29,923 nt of DNA from Pseudomonadota bacterium (GTDB taxonomy: Bacteria; Pseudomonadota; Alphaproteobacteria; Acetobacterales; Acetobacteraceae), in contig JAKBCJ010000006.1 of NCBI GenBank assembly GCA_021807975.1, positions 1 through 29,923 on the forward strand, written 5' to 3'. The notes beneath the pieces were generated by a model. That model had not been told where the DNA came from and searched no databases. It was given only the letters and a program-made list of their open reading frames with translations. Below, piece by piece: positions 7,845-15,365 of the stretch. A program made the position numbers and the translations under genes. The number at the start of each line of letters is the position of its first letter. Within the stretch, counting starts at the first letter, position 1.

Positions 7845-7899
7845 GACGGGCGGAAATTCAGCCGATCTGGCGGGCTATGGCCGGTGCATCCCCGACGGG

Positions 7900-8595
7900 T
7901 CACGACGCAGTTGCCCGCGACGCCCTGATCGACGCCAGCGCCTGCTCGGCCGAGATCACGTCGCAGTACTTGAACTGCAGGTCGAACAGCGCGGCGGCGT
8001 GCGACATCTCGATCCGGTCGAACACGGCTTCCTCGATGACCTGCATCTTGTAGCCGTGGGCGACACCATCGACGCAGGTGGCGCGCACGCAGCCGCTGGT
8101 GCTGTTGCCGCAGACCAGCAGGCTGTCCACGCCCAAATTGCTCAGCAGCAGCGGCAGATTGGTGAAAACGAAGCAGCTTGGCGTCTGCTTTTCGATCAGC
8201 AGGTCGCCGGGCTGCATCGCGACCTCGGACGGGATTTCGGACTTCGCGTTGGTGATGATGAAATTGTGACCGGGGTCGGCGAAGGGCAGGCCGGATTCCG
8301 GGCGGAACACGTGCTTGGAGTAAATCACCGGCATCCCCGCCTCGCGCGCCGCGGCTAGCAGAACTTGCTGAACCGGGATCGCCTTCCAGGCATGCGGGCC
8401 GCAGGCGCCGGAGTATTCGTCCATTTGCTCGTAGATCGGCCTGTCGTGCCCGCAGGCGGTCATTTGCATATCGACCACCAGCAGCGCCGCCTTGCGGCCG
8501 AGGCCGTTCAGCTTGCGCTTCGGCCAGCCCGCGGAGACTTTCCGGTCGTCCTCGGTCAGGAAGCGGTCCCACACACGTTCCATGGGGCGGGTCAT
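7900..8595 (-). CDS. Isochorismatase-family cysteine hydrolase (N-carbamoylsarcosine amidase-like)
   Basis: A 231-residue cysteine hydrolase with the family triad Asp42 (LLVVDMQ), Lys136 (IEKQTPSCF) and Cys169 (GNSTSGCVRAT). The N-terminal RVWDRFLTEDD segment and the region around the lysine and cysteine look more like N-carbamoylsarcosine amidase or maleamate amidase than classical RutB, although RutB belongs to the same superfamily. The ATG overlaps the stop of the rutA-like gene (ATGA), so it is translated from the same message. In the Rut pathway a hydrolase of this fold releases carbamate from peroxyureidoacrylate, so an equivalent role after the upstream monooxygenase is likely. It is the last gene of the eight-gene locus. 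Confidence 0.85.
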   Translation of the reverse strand: MTRPMERVWDRFLTEDDRKVSAGWPKRKLNGLGRKAALLVVDMQMTACGHDRPIYEQMDEYSGACGPHAWKAIPVQQVLLAAAREAGMPVIYSKHVFRPESGLPFADPGHNFIITNAKSEIPSEVAMQPGDLLIEKQTPSCFVFTNLPLLLSNLGVDSLLVCGNSTSGCVRATCVDGVAHGYKMQVIEEAVFDRIEMSHAAALFDLQFKYCDVISAEQALASIRASRATAS

Positions 8596-9686
8596 GCGGC
8601 TTGCCTTATATGGGTGCGGCTTTGCATCAGCGGCTGGATGTACTGGCCGAACTGCTCCATGCCAATGACGAAATCGTCGAAGGTCAGCATAAGGCCGGAC
8701 AGGCCCGGGGTTTCCGCGATCTGGTCCAGCATGCGGGCGACGCTGGCGTAGCTGCCGACCAGCTTCAGTAAGCCGGTCGGGATCGGCCGGCCCGCCGCCG
8801 CCTGGTTCGCGACCATGCGCGCGACGGTGGAGGTGCTGGGAGCGTTCTTGTCCGCCGTTGCCTGGCCGCGCTGCCACTCCAGGGCCTCCAGGTCCGTGCC
8901 GGCCACGTAGTGCTCCCATTTCGCGAAAGCCGCCTCGTCGGTTTCGGCCGCGATCACCATCAGCAGGGCGAAGGCGCCGACCTTGCGGCCGGTCTTGGCG
9001 ACGGCGGCCATCAGGCGGGCGACGGGCTCGCGCACCTTCTCCGGCTCGTTCAGGCCACCGGAGCCGACGAAGTTGTAGTCGCAGTGCTCTGCCACGAACT
9101 GCATGCCGCGGTCGGAGGAGTTGGCGCCGACGATCTCCACCCCCGGCGATGGCAGCGGCGACAGGCGGCAGTCGTCCATCTTGAAGAACTCGCCTTGGAA
9201 GTCGGAGCGGCCGGTGTCCATCAACTGGCGCATGACCGTGACGTATTCGGAGACGTAGTCGTAGCGGCGGGCGAAATGGGCATCGCCCGGCCAGATACCC
9301 ATCTGTTGGTATTCCTTTGGCTGCCAGCCGGTCACGATGTTCACACCGATGCGGCCCGGGGCGACACTGTCGATGGTGGAGACCATGCGCGCGACCAGCG
9401 CCGGCGGCATCGTCAGCACGGCGACCGATGCGAACAACTGGATCCGCTTCGTTACCGATGCGATGGCGGACATCAGCGTGAACGCCTCCAGATTGTGGTC
9501 CCAGTACTCGCTGGGACCGCCGAAGCCGCGCAGCTTGATCATCGCCAGGGCGAAATCCATGCCGTAATGCTCTGCCTGCTGGACCACCGTGCGGTTCAGG
9601 TCGAAGCTGGGCATGGTCTTCGGCGAGGTGGTGGAGATCAGCCAGCCGCGGCTGCCGATGGGGACGAATACGCCGATCTTGGTCAT
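8592..9686 (-). CDS. rutA: RutA-like flavin-dependent monooxygenase, paralogue 1 (diverged)
   Basis: A 364-residue bacterial-luciferase-fold (LLM) protein closely matching pyrimidine oxygenase RutA, which opens the uracil ring with FMNH2 and O2. Residues at the positions I recall as FMN contacts in RutA are all present, shifted by one: Ile50-Lys51, Asn116, Glu125, Arg141-Tyr142 and Ser191. Shared segments include GWLISTTSP, MIKLRGFGGPSE and MGIWPGDA. It differs from its paralogue at 15366-16457 near Ser191 (GANSSDRG instead of CAGQSDSG) and in the following loop (FVGSGGLNEPEKV), which may alter the substrate. ATG 9686 has a GAGAG ribosome-binding site. The 122-base gap to the upstream permease gene holds a possible promoter. 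No rutF-type flavin reductase is in the window. Confidence 0.88.
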   Translation of the reverse strand: MTKIGVFVPIGSRGWLISTTSPKTMPSFDLNRTVVQQAEHYGMDFALAMIKLRGFGGPSEYWDHNLEAFTLMSAIASVTKRIQLFASVAVLTMPPALVARMVSTIDSVAPGRIGVNIVTGWQPKEYQQMGIWPGDAHFARRYDYVSEYVTVMRQLMDTGRSDFQGEFFKMDDCRLSPLPSPGVEIVGANSSDRGMQFVAEHCDYNFVGSGGLNEPEKVREPVARLMAAVAKTGRKVGAFALLMVIAAETDEAAFAKWEHYVAGTDLEALEWQRGQATADKNAPSTSTVARMVANQAAAGRPIPTGLLKLVGSYASVARMLDQIAETPGLSGLMLTFDDFVIGMEQFGQYIQPLMQSRTHIRQAA

Positions 9687-9723
9687 GATGCTCTCTTCGT
9701 TCGCGTTGTCGCGTGGTGACGAT

Positions 9724-9733
9724 TGTATAGCAA
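9724..9733 (-). promoter_or_regulatory. Possible extended -10 promoter before rutA paralogue 1
   Basis: Read on the minus strand this gives TTGCTATACA, followed by AT: an extended -10 pattern (TG-n-TATACA) 38 bases before the rutA-1 start. No good -35 box is visible. The sequence around the core, TTGCTATACAA, is also nearly symmetrical, as GntR-type operators often are. A related sequence lies before the second rutA gene (TCGCGATACA, 16479-16488). Either reading would allow the last two genes to be expressed separately from the transporter. Confidence 0.3.
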
Positions 9734-9808
9734 ATATCGTGCCGTTGGCGCTGCCGGCCAGAAGCCTGGAGGTCGTCGATGCGCTGGGAGATTCATACGG
9801 GCTTTGGA

Positions 9809-10732
9809 TTATACCCGCGCCTGGAACGGCCGCCCCAGCATGGCCGGGCGGTGCAGCCTGATCCGCCGGGCATCGCGGGAAATCAGCACCAGCACCACCA
9901 CGGTGCCGATATAGGGCACCGCCGAAAGCAGCGCCGACGGCACCGCGACACCCAGCGCCTGCACATACAGCGACAGATACATCAGCGCGCCGAAGAACCA
10001 CGCCCCGATCAGCAGCCAGAACGGCCGCCACGCGGAGAATGTGACCAAAGCGACAGCGACCCAGCCTCGGCCCGCGGTCATGTCCTGCGCCCATAGCGGG
10101 GTGTAGGCCAGGGACATATAGGCGCCCGCCAGCCCGGCCAGCGCGCCGCCGAACGCCACGGCGGCATAGCGGATCGGTATCACCGCATATCCCAGGGCAT
10201 GCGCCGCATCGTGCGAATCGCCGACCGCGCGCAGGATCAGCCCCAGATGGGTGGACCGGATGCACCACGCCACCGCCGCCAGGATCGCCAGCGCCACGTA
10301 AACCAGGATGTCGTGCCCGAAAATCACCGGCCCCAGCACTGGAATATCCGACAACACCGGCAGATGGATTTTGGGCAGCGTCGGCGCTGGAATGCCGACA
10401 TAGCCGGCCCCAACCAGCGCGCTGAAGCCGCGCCCAAAGATTGTCAGCGCCAGACCGGTCGCGGTCTGGTTTGCTTGCAAGGTCAGCGAAACGACCGCGA
10501 ACAGCATCGACAGTGCGATCCCGGCCGCCACCGCGGCCAGCACGCCCAGTGACGTGATCCCGGTCTGATTCGCCGTGGCGAACCCGGCGATGGCGCCGGC
10601 CAGCATCATGCCTTCGACGCCCAGGTTCAGGACACCGACCTTCTCCACGATCAGTTCCCCCGTCGCGGCCAGCAGCAGCGGGGTGGAGGCAGCGATGGTG
10701 CTGACGAGAAACGCAACCAGCAGAGCGGTCAT
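9809..10732 (-). CDS. BMP-type ABC transporter permease, second subunit
   Basis: A 307-residue integral membrane protein of the BPD_transp_2 family, like NupQ/YufQ. It has roughly eight to ten hydrophobic segments. LIVEKVGVLNLGVEGMMLAGA near the N-terminus is the family signature, and the GWVAVALVTFSAWRP segment toward the C-terminus is typical of nucleoside-type importers in this group. Its ATG overlaps the TGA of the upstream permease gene (ATGA), consistent with equal production of the two membrane subunits. With the neighbouring permease, tandem ATPase and BMP binding protein it makes a complete importer. The substrate is not readable from the sequence alone; the neighbours suggest a nucleobase, nucleoside or similar heterocycle. 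Confidence 0.92.
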   Translation of the reverse strand: MTALLVAFLVSTIAASTPLLLAATGELIVEKVGVLNLGVEGMMLAGAIAGFATANQTGITSLGVLAAVAAGIALSMLFAVVSLTLQANQTATGLALTIFGRGFSALVGAGYVGIPAPTLPKIHLPVLSDIPVLGPVIFGHDILVYVALAILAAVAWCIRSTHLGLILRAVGDSHDAAHALGYAVIPIRYAAVAFGGALAGLAGAYMSLAYTPLWAQDMTAGRGWVAVALVTFSAWRPFWLLIGAWFFGALMYLSLYVQALGVAVPSALLSAVPYIGTVVVLVLISRDARRIRLHRPAMLGRPFQARV

Positions 10733-11805
10733 CGGACGGCCTTGGCGTGAGAGGGTACCCAGCGGAACCGGTTCAGCAACAGGATGTCGCAGCCCAGCAG
10801 GTAGAACAGCAGGATACCCTGGAAAATCCCGGTGACAGCATTTGGCAGTCCCAGGTTGATCTGGGCCGCATCGCCGCCCAGGTAGGTCAGCGCCAGCAGC
10901 AGCCCGGCCGGGATCACGCCCAGCGGGTTCAGGCGGCCGAGGAACGCGACGATGATCGCGGTGAAGCCGTAGCCGGGCGACAGGGTTGTGGTAAGCTGGC
11001 CCAGCGTGCCGCTCACCTCCAGCAGCCCGGCCAGTCCGGCCAGCCCGCCGCTGATCAACATGGCGATCCAGACCAGCCGGTTTTCGCGGAATCCGGCGAA
11101 TTTCGCGGCCCGCGTTGCCTGACCCAGCACCCGGAACTGAAAGCCCAGCAGCGATTTTTCCAGCATGAACCACAGGCCGATGGCGATCAGCGGCGCCAGC
11201 AGGACGCCGATGTGGACGTTGGTGTCCTCGATCAGACGGGGCGCCAGTGCGGTGTCGGATAACAAGGCGGTCTGTGGGAAGCCGAACCCCTGCGGATCCC
11301 GCCACGGGCCGGTGACGAGGTACACCAGCAGATACTGGGTGATATAGGCGAACATCAGGCTGGTCAGGATTTCGTTGGCGTTGAACCGGATGCGCAGCCA
11401 GGCCACCAGTCCGCCGCTGGCCATGCCGCCCAGGGTGCCCGCGATCACCATAGCGGGGAACAGCAGGTAAGCGGGGGCATCGGGAAACGCCAGTGCGATG
11501 CCGCCGCCGCAGATCGCCCCCAGGGTGAACTGCCCGTCGGTGCCGATGTTCCAGACATTGGCGCGATAGGCCAGCGACAGACCGACGCCCATCATGATCA
11601 GCGGGGCGGCCTTCACCGCCAGCGCCTGCAACCCGTCCTGCTGCAGTAAAGGGGCGATCAGGAAGGTATAGACCGTCAGTCCGGCGGGCCGGCCCATGGC
11701 CATGAATATCAGGCCCGACGTGGCGCCAGTGAGCAACAGGGCCAGAACCGGCGAGGCGTAGCGCCAGAACCGCGACTCATACCCGCGGGCTTCGATTTTA
11801 AGCAT
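10729..11805 (-). CDS. BMP-type ABC transporter permease, first subunit
   Basis: A 358-residue BPD_transp_2 permease, like NupP/YufP, the longer of the pair. Signature stretches include VKAAPLIMMGVGLSLAYRAN, then NIGTDGQFTLGA and FNANEILTSLMFAYI, and a C-terminal GYGFTAIIVAFLGRLNPLG region. About nine to ten membrane segments can be counted. The N-terminal 15 residues are polar and probably cytoplasmic. It is preceded by a 152-base gap after the ATPase gene that contains palindromic repeats, and it overlaps the next permease by four bases. Start ATG 11805 gives the typical family N-terminus. Confidence 0.92.
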   Translation of the reverse strand: MLKIEARGYESRFWRYASPVLALLLTGATSGLIFMAMGRPAGLTVYTFLIAPLLQQDGLQALAVKAAPLIMMGVGLSLAYRANVWNIGTDGQFTLGAICGGGIALAFPDAPAYLLFPAMVIAGTLGGMASGGLVAWLRIRFNANEILTSLMFAYITQYLLVYLVTGPWRDPQGFGFPQTALLSDTALAPRLIEDTNVHIGVLLAPLIAIGLWFMLEKSLLGFQFRVLGQATRAAKFAGFRENRLVWIAMLISGGLAGLAGLLEVSGTLGQLTTTLSPGYGFTAIIVAFLGRLNPLGVIPAGLLLALTYLGGDAAQINLGLPNAVTGIFQGILLFYLLGCDILLLNRFRWVPSHAKAVR

Positions 11806-11822
11806 GGGCGGCAGCCTCCGTC

Positions 11823-11902
11823 ATGGCGGGCGCATGGCCGCCATCCACGCCTTTCCGGGGACCAGCACTGCAAGCCATGGATGGCGGGCCTCCGCCCGCC
11901 AT
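11823..11902. repeat. REP-like palindromic element inside the transporter operon
   Basis: Two hairpins sit between the ATPase and permease genes. The first pairs ATGGCGG (11823-11829) with CCGCCAT (11838-11844). The second is a perfect 9-bp stem, ATGGCGGGC (11881-11889) with GCCCGCCAT (11894-11902), around a 4-base loop. The 9-mer ATGGCGGGC occurs in both, and CCGCCATCC (11838-11846) is also the inverse of GGATGGCGG (11879-11887), so a long-range fold is possible. The structure resembles dispersed palindromic repeats of GC-rich bacteria. In the message it could stabilise the upstream ATPase segment or reduce read-through into the permeases. Confidence 0.65.
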
Positions 11903-11957
11903 GACGATGAAGGGCCGGGGGCTTCCGTCAACCGATTCGTCCATGCCGCGGTAGACC

Positions 11958-13511
11958 CTAAGCAACCGCTATCTCCCCGGTTGCCGCGGGGGCGGAACCG
12001 CCGCCCATCAGCCGGCCGATCGATTCCACCGTGGCATCGCGCGTCAGCACCGGTGCGGACACGCGTCCGCCGGCGATCACCGATATCCGGTCCGCCAGGA
12101 CGAAAATCTCGTCCAGGTCCTGCGAGATGATCATCACAGCCGCGCCGCCCGCGGCCAGCGCCATGATCGCCTCGTGGATCGCCAGGGCGGCGCCGGCATC
12201 CACGCCCCAGGTCGGCTGGTTGATCACCAGCACCGCCGGTTCCTGCAAAACCTCTCGTCCCACCAGGAATTTCTGCAAATTCCCCCCCGACAGCGATCGC
12301 GCCTGCGCCTTCGGGCCGGTGGTGCGGACGTCGAACACCTTGATGATATTTTCCGCGAAGGCCGAGGTCTTTTTCGTATCGATCACACCGAAACGAACCA
12401 GCGCACGCCGGGTAAAACCCGACAAAAAGGCATTTTCCGCCAGCGTCATCGTCGTCACCGCGCCATGACCGTTGCGCTCCTCCGGCACGAAACAGCCGTG
12501 GATGCGCCGTCGGTCGTGTGGCCCCATATGGCCGGCGGGGATGCCGTCGATCAGCACGCTTTCCGGCTTGCCAGCCAGGATTTCGCCCGACAGCGCGTCC
12601 ATCAACTCGCTCTGCCCGTTGCCGGCGATGCCTGCGATGCCCAGGATTTCACCACCCTTCAGTGACAGAGAAATATCTTTCAAATCCGTCCCGAAATGGT
12701 TGGGCGAGCGGATGGTCAACTTGTCCAGCACCAGCCGGGGCGGTGCCGAACTCGGTGCCAGCGGCCGCGGCGTCGGCGCATGCAGGTCCATGTTGATCAT
12801 GATTTCCGCCAGTTCCTTGACGGTCTTTTCCGCCGGGATCACCCGGGCGACGTTCTTGCCCAGCCGCATGATGGTGGCGGCGGAGCACAGCGCGCGCACC
12901 TCTTCCAGCTTGTGGCTGATATACAGGATGGAGCAGCCCTCGGCCGCCAGCCGCCGCAGCGTCTCGAACAGCTTCCGCACTTCCGACGGCGTCAGCACCG
13001 ACGTGGGTTCGTCCATGATGAGCAGTTTCGGATTTTGCAGCAGGCAGCGCACGATTTCGATCCGCTGGCGTTCGCCCACCGACAGATCGTGCACCACGCG
13101 GTCTGGATCGAGCGGCAGCCCATATTCGTTGGAAATTCGGACGATTTTTTCGCGCAGCCCCATGCGCTCTTTCGCCGAACCCAGTCCCAGCGCGATGTTT
13201 TCCTGAACCGTCAGCGCCTCGAAAAGTGAGAAGTGCTGAAACACCATGCCGATCCCAAGCCGCTGGGCATGGCCGGGGTTCTGAATGTTGACCTTCTGGC
13301 CGTCCCAGATGATTTCGCCCTCATCCGGCTTCACCACGCCATAGATGATCTTCACCAGCGTGCTTTTACCGGCGCCGTTTTCGCCCAGCAGCGCGTGGAT
13401 CTGATTGCGCTCCACCGTCAGAGATACATGGTCGTTCGCGAGGCAGCCGGGATATTGCTTGGTCATCCCGGTCATCGTCAGCAATGGACCAGACGGGGCG
13501 GCGTCAGTCAT
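11958..13511 (-). CDS. BMP-type ABC transporter ATP-binding protein (tandem ATPase)
   Basis: A 517-residue protein with two fused ABC domains, as in NupO/YufO and sugar importers of the same class. The first domain (about 10-245) is complete: Walker A GENGAGKST (43-51), Q-loop in GMVFQHFSL, signature LSVGERQR and Walker B LLIMDEPTS. The second (about 260-510) has a degenerate Walker A (GIAGNGQSE) and a Walker B with Gln in place of the catalytic Glu (LVINQPTWGVD), but a good signature (LSGGNLQKF). This asymmetry is normal for the family, with only one competent ATP site. It energises import through the two permeases encoded downstream. The ATG at 13511 lies 127 bases after the binding-protein stop, with a stable hairpin in the gap. 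Confidence 0.94.
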   Translation of the reverse strand: MTDAAPSGPLLTMTGMTKQYPGCLANDHVSLTVERNQIHALLGENGAGKSTLVKIIYGVVKPDEGEIIWDGQKVNIQNPGHAQRLGIGMVFQHFSLFEALTVQENIALGLGSAKERMGLREKIVRISNEYGLPLDPDRVVHDLSVGERQRIEIVRCLLQNPKLLIMDEPTSVLTPSEVRKLFETLRRLAAEGCSILYISHKLEEVRALCSAATIMRLGKNVARVIPAEKTVKELAEIMINMDLHAPTPRPLAPSSAPPRLVLDKLTIRSPNHFGTDLKDISLSLKGGEILGIAGIAGNGQSELMDALSGEILAGKPESVLIDGIPAGHMGPHDRRRIHGCFVPEERNGHGAVTTMTLAENAFLSGFTRRALVRFGVIDTKKTSAFAENIIKVFDVRTTGPKAQARSLSGGNLQKFLVGREVLQEPAVLVINQPTWGVDAGAALAIHEAIMALAAGGAAVMIISQDLDEIFVLADRISVIAGGRVSAPVLTRDATVESIGRLMGGGSAPAATGEIAVA

Positions 13512-13549
13512 GACAGCACTCGCGGTTATGGATTACGGGGGTAACGACC

Positions 13550-13574
13550 GGGGCGCGGACACTGCCCGCGCCCC
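13550..13574 (-). other. GC-rich intercistronic hairpin between binding protein and ATPase genes
   Basis: GGGGCGCGG (13550-13558) is the exact complement of CCGCGCCCC (13566-13574), giving a 9-bp all-GC stem with a 7-base loop. It is transcribed between the BMP-protein and ATPase genes. There is no T-run after it on the minus strand, so a pure intrinsic terminator is unlikely. Hairpins after binding-protein genes of ABC operons are known to protect the upstream message and to yield excess binding protein; the same is likely here. Confidence 0.6.
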
Positions 13575-13638
13575 TTCGTTCGCCCGATGCCGGGGCGTGC
13601 GTCGTATATCCGGCGAGGCCGTCCCCGGCGATCACGGT

Positions 13639-14721
13639 CTAGGTCAGTTTGCCGTCCACGCCCTGGACCAGCCACTGCATCCCCGACAGCGCGCCATCGT
13701 CCATCACCGTGCCGGCCGCGATCTTCACCGCGCCGCTTTGATCCTTGATCGGCCCGACGAACACCTTGTTCTTGCCGGACTTGATATCGTCCTCGGTCGC
13801 GGTTGCCAGGGCGGCCACATCGGCCGGCATATTGGCGAATGGCGCCATTGCCAGCATCCCGCTGTCGAACCCGCCCCAGGTGTCGGTGCTTTTCCAGGTG
13901 CCGGCCAACACGTCGCCGATGCGTTTAATGTAATACGGACCCCACATGTCGGTGCTGGCGCTCAACTGGGTGCTGGCGGCGAACTTCGACATATCGGTTG
14001 ACTGGCCGAACGCCTTCACCCCGCGGCTGGCCGCGGCCTGCAAAGGTGCTGGCGAGTCGGTGTGCTGGGTGATGATATCGCAGCCCTGGTCGATCAGCGC
14101 CTTGGCGGCGTCGCCTTCCTTCGGCGGATCGTACCACGAATTGATCAGCACGATTTTCATCCGAGCCTTCGGATTGACCGACTGCATGCCCAGCATGAAG
14201 GCGTTGATGCCCTGCACGACTTCGGGCACCGGGACCGAACCGACGTAACCGGCCAGTCCTGCCTTGCTCATTTTACCGGCGATCACGCCTTGCACGTAGC
14301 GCGCCTGATAGAAGCGGATATTGTAATCCGAAACGTTCGTTGCGCGCTTATATCCCGTGGCATGTTCGTAGAACACGTCCGGGTGCCTTTTGGCGGACTT
14401 CAGCACGTAGTTCATGAAGCCGAACGAAGTCGCGAAGATCAGCTTGTGGCCCTGGTTGGCCAGATCGTTCAGCACTTTCTCGGAATCCGGGCCCTCGGGC
14501 ACGTTTTCCACATAGGTGGTTTTGATTTTGTCGCCGAAATGCTCGACCGCGGCCTGGCGCGCGATGTCGTGTTGATAGGTCCAGCCGAAATCCCCGACGG
14601 GGCCGAGGTAGATGAAGCCGACCTTCAAGGGATCGGCGGCATTCGCCGGCCCGATCAGACCTGGCAGCGCCGTGGCCGCCGCACCGGCGCCGAGCAGTCG
14701 GGTGAAATGACGTCTTAGCAT
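13639..14721 (-). CDS. BMP-family ABC transporter substrate-binding protein
   Basis: A 360-residue periplasmic binding protein of the basic membrane protein (Bmp/PnrA) family. Residues 1-28 form a signal peptide that begins MLRRHFTRLLGAG and likely ends at the ANA-A site; its twin arginines (RRHFTRL) make Tat export possible, though the motif is not ideal. There is no lipobox cysteine, unlike many Gram-positive members. The mature start, VGFIYLGPVGDFGWTYQHD, is a family hallmark, as are the ATSFGF and DQGCDIITQHTDS segments. Known members bind nucleosides or purines, and the deaminase and RutA genes nearby fit such a ligand. ATG 14721 has a GGAG ribosome-binding site; an in-frame upstream start would spoil the signal peptide. 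Confidence 0.92.
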   Translation of the reverse strand: MLRRHFTRLLGAGAAATALPGLIGPANAADPLKVGFIYLGPVGDFGWTYQHDIARQAAVEHFGDKIKTTYVENVPEGPDSEKVLNDLANQGHKLIFATSFGFMNYVLKSAKRHPDVFYEHATGYKRATNVSDYNIRFYQARYVQGVIAGKMSKAGLAGYVGSVPVPEVVQGINAFMLGMQSVNPKARMKIVLINSWYDPPKEGDAAKALIDQGCDIITQHTDSPAPLQAAASRGVKAFGQSTDMSKFAASTQLSASTDMWGPYYIKRIGDVLAGTWKSTDTWGGFDSGMLAMAPFANMPADVAALATATEDDIKSGKNKVFVGPIKDQSGAVKIAAGTVMDDGALSGMQWLVQGVDGKLT

Positions 14722-14842
14722 GCTGAACTCCGTGGACCAGGAATCGGATTGTGACAAAGCTGACGGTCAACCCGGCCGCGCTTCTCTCTCTCACGAACCC
14801 GTGACAGTTTGTTATGCAATTGGTACGCCAAACAAGGGGGGA

Positions 14843-15310
14843 TTACCAAAAACCTTCATGCACCGTTCGGCATTCGTCCTCCAGCAGCGGGCCAACGACA
14901 TCGATCTTGCGTTGCCCGGCGGCTAGCACGGTGCGGCATGGCAAATCCATCGTCAGGTTGTCGGGATGCGGTCCGATCAGATCCTTCATGGCCCGTTCCG
15001 ACAGGCCGAACACCACCCGCCCGATGCCCGCCCAATACGCCGATCCGGCACACATCGCGCAGGGCTCCGCGCTGGCAACCATCGTGCATCCCGCCAGGAA
15101 GTCCGCTGAATACGCCATGCTGGCGCGTGTCATCAGAATCCGTTCGGCGTGGCCGGTGCGGTCGCCGGTGTCGCCATGCGTGTTGCCCTGTTCCATCAGG
15201 ATGGCACCGTCCGGTCCGACCAGAATGGCCCCGAACGGATGATTGCCGGCGGCCCGGGATTCCCGCGCGATCTCGTTGGTACGGCGGACATAGTCCTCGT
15301 CGGTTTTCAT
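14843..15310 (-). CDS. Zinc-dependent nucleobase/nucleoside deaminase
   Basis: A 155-residue cytidine-deaminase-fold enzyme. The zinc site is His54 and catalytic Glu56 in GHAER with Cys84 and Cys87 in EPCAMCAG. NHPFGAILV near residue 23 is typical of the guanine-deaminase/TadA-like subgroup. The pattern could fit guanine, cytosine or another amino-heterocycle as substrate; tRNA adenosine deaminase is less likely because the gene sits in a catabolic transport locus. It follows rutA-2 by 55 bases and precedes the binding-protein gene. It would turn an imported amino-substituted ring into its oxo form before ring opening, which is the order the neighbouring enzymes suggest. Confidence 0.87.
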   Translation of the reverse strand: MKTDEDYVRRTNEIARESRAAGNHPFGAILVGPDGAILMEQGNTHGDTGDRTGHAERILMTRASMAYSADFLAGCTMVASAEPCAMCAGSAYWAGIGRVVFGLSERAMKDLIGPHPDNLTMDLPCRTVLAAGQRKIDVVGPLLEDECRTVHEGFW

Positions 15311-15365
15311 CGGGCACTCCGGTGGCGTGGGCTAAAAGCATGCACGGACGATGAAATGGTAAGCA

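Noticed and set aside
14722..14842. Purine riboswitch before the binding-protein gene
   Set aside because: The 121-base region has short inverted bases (GTTTG/CAAAC, TTGG/CCAA) but lacks the conserved three-way-junction core of purine riboswitches.
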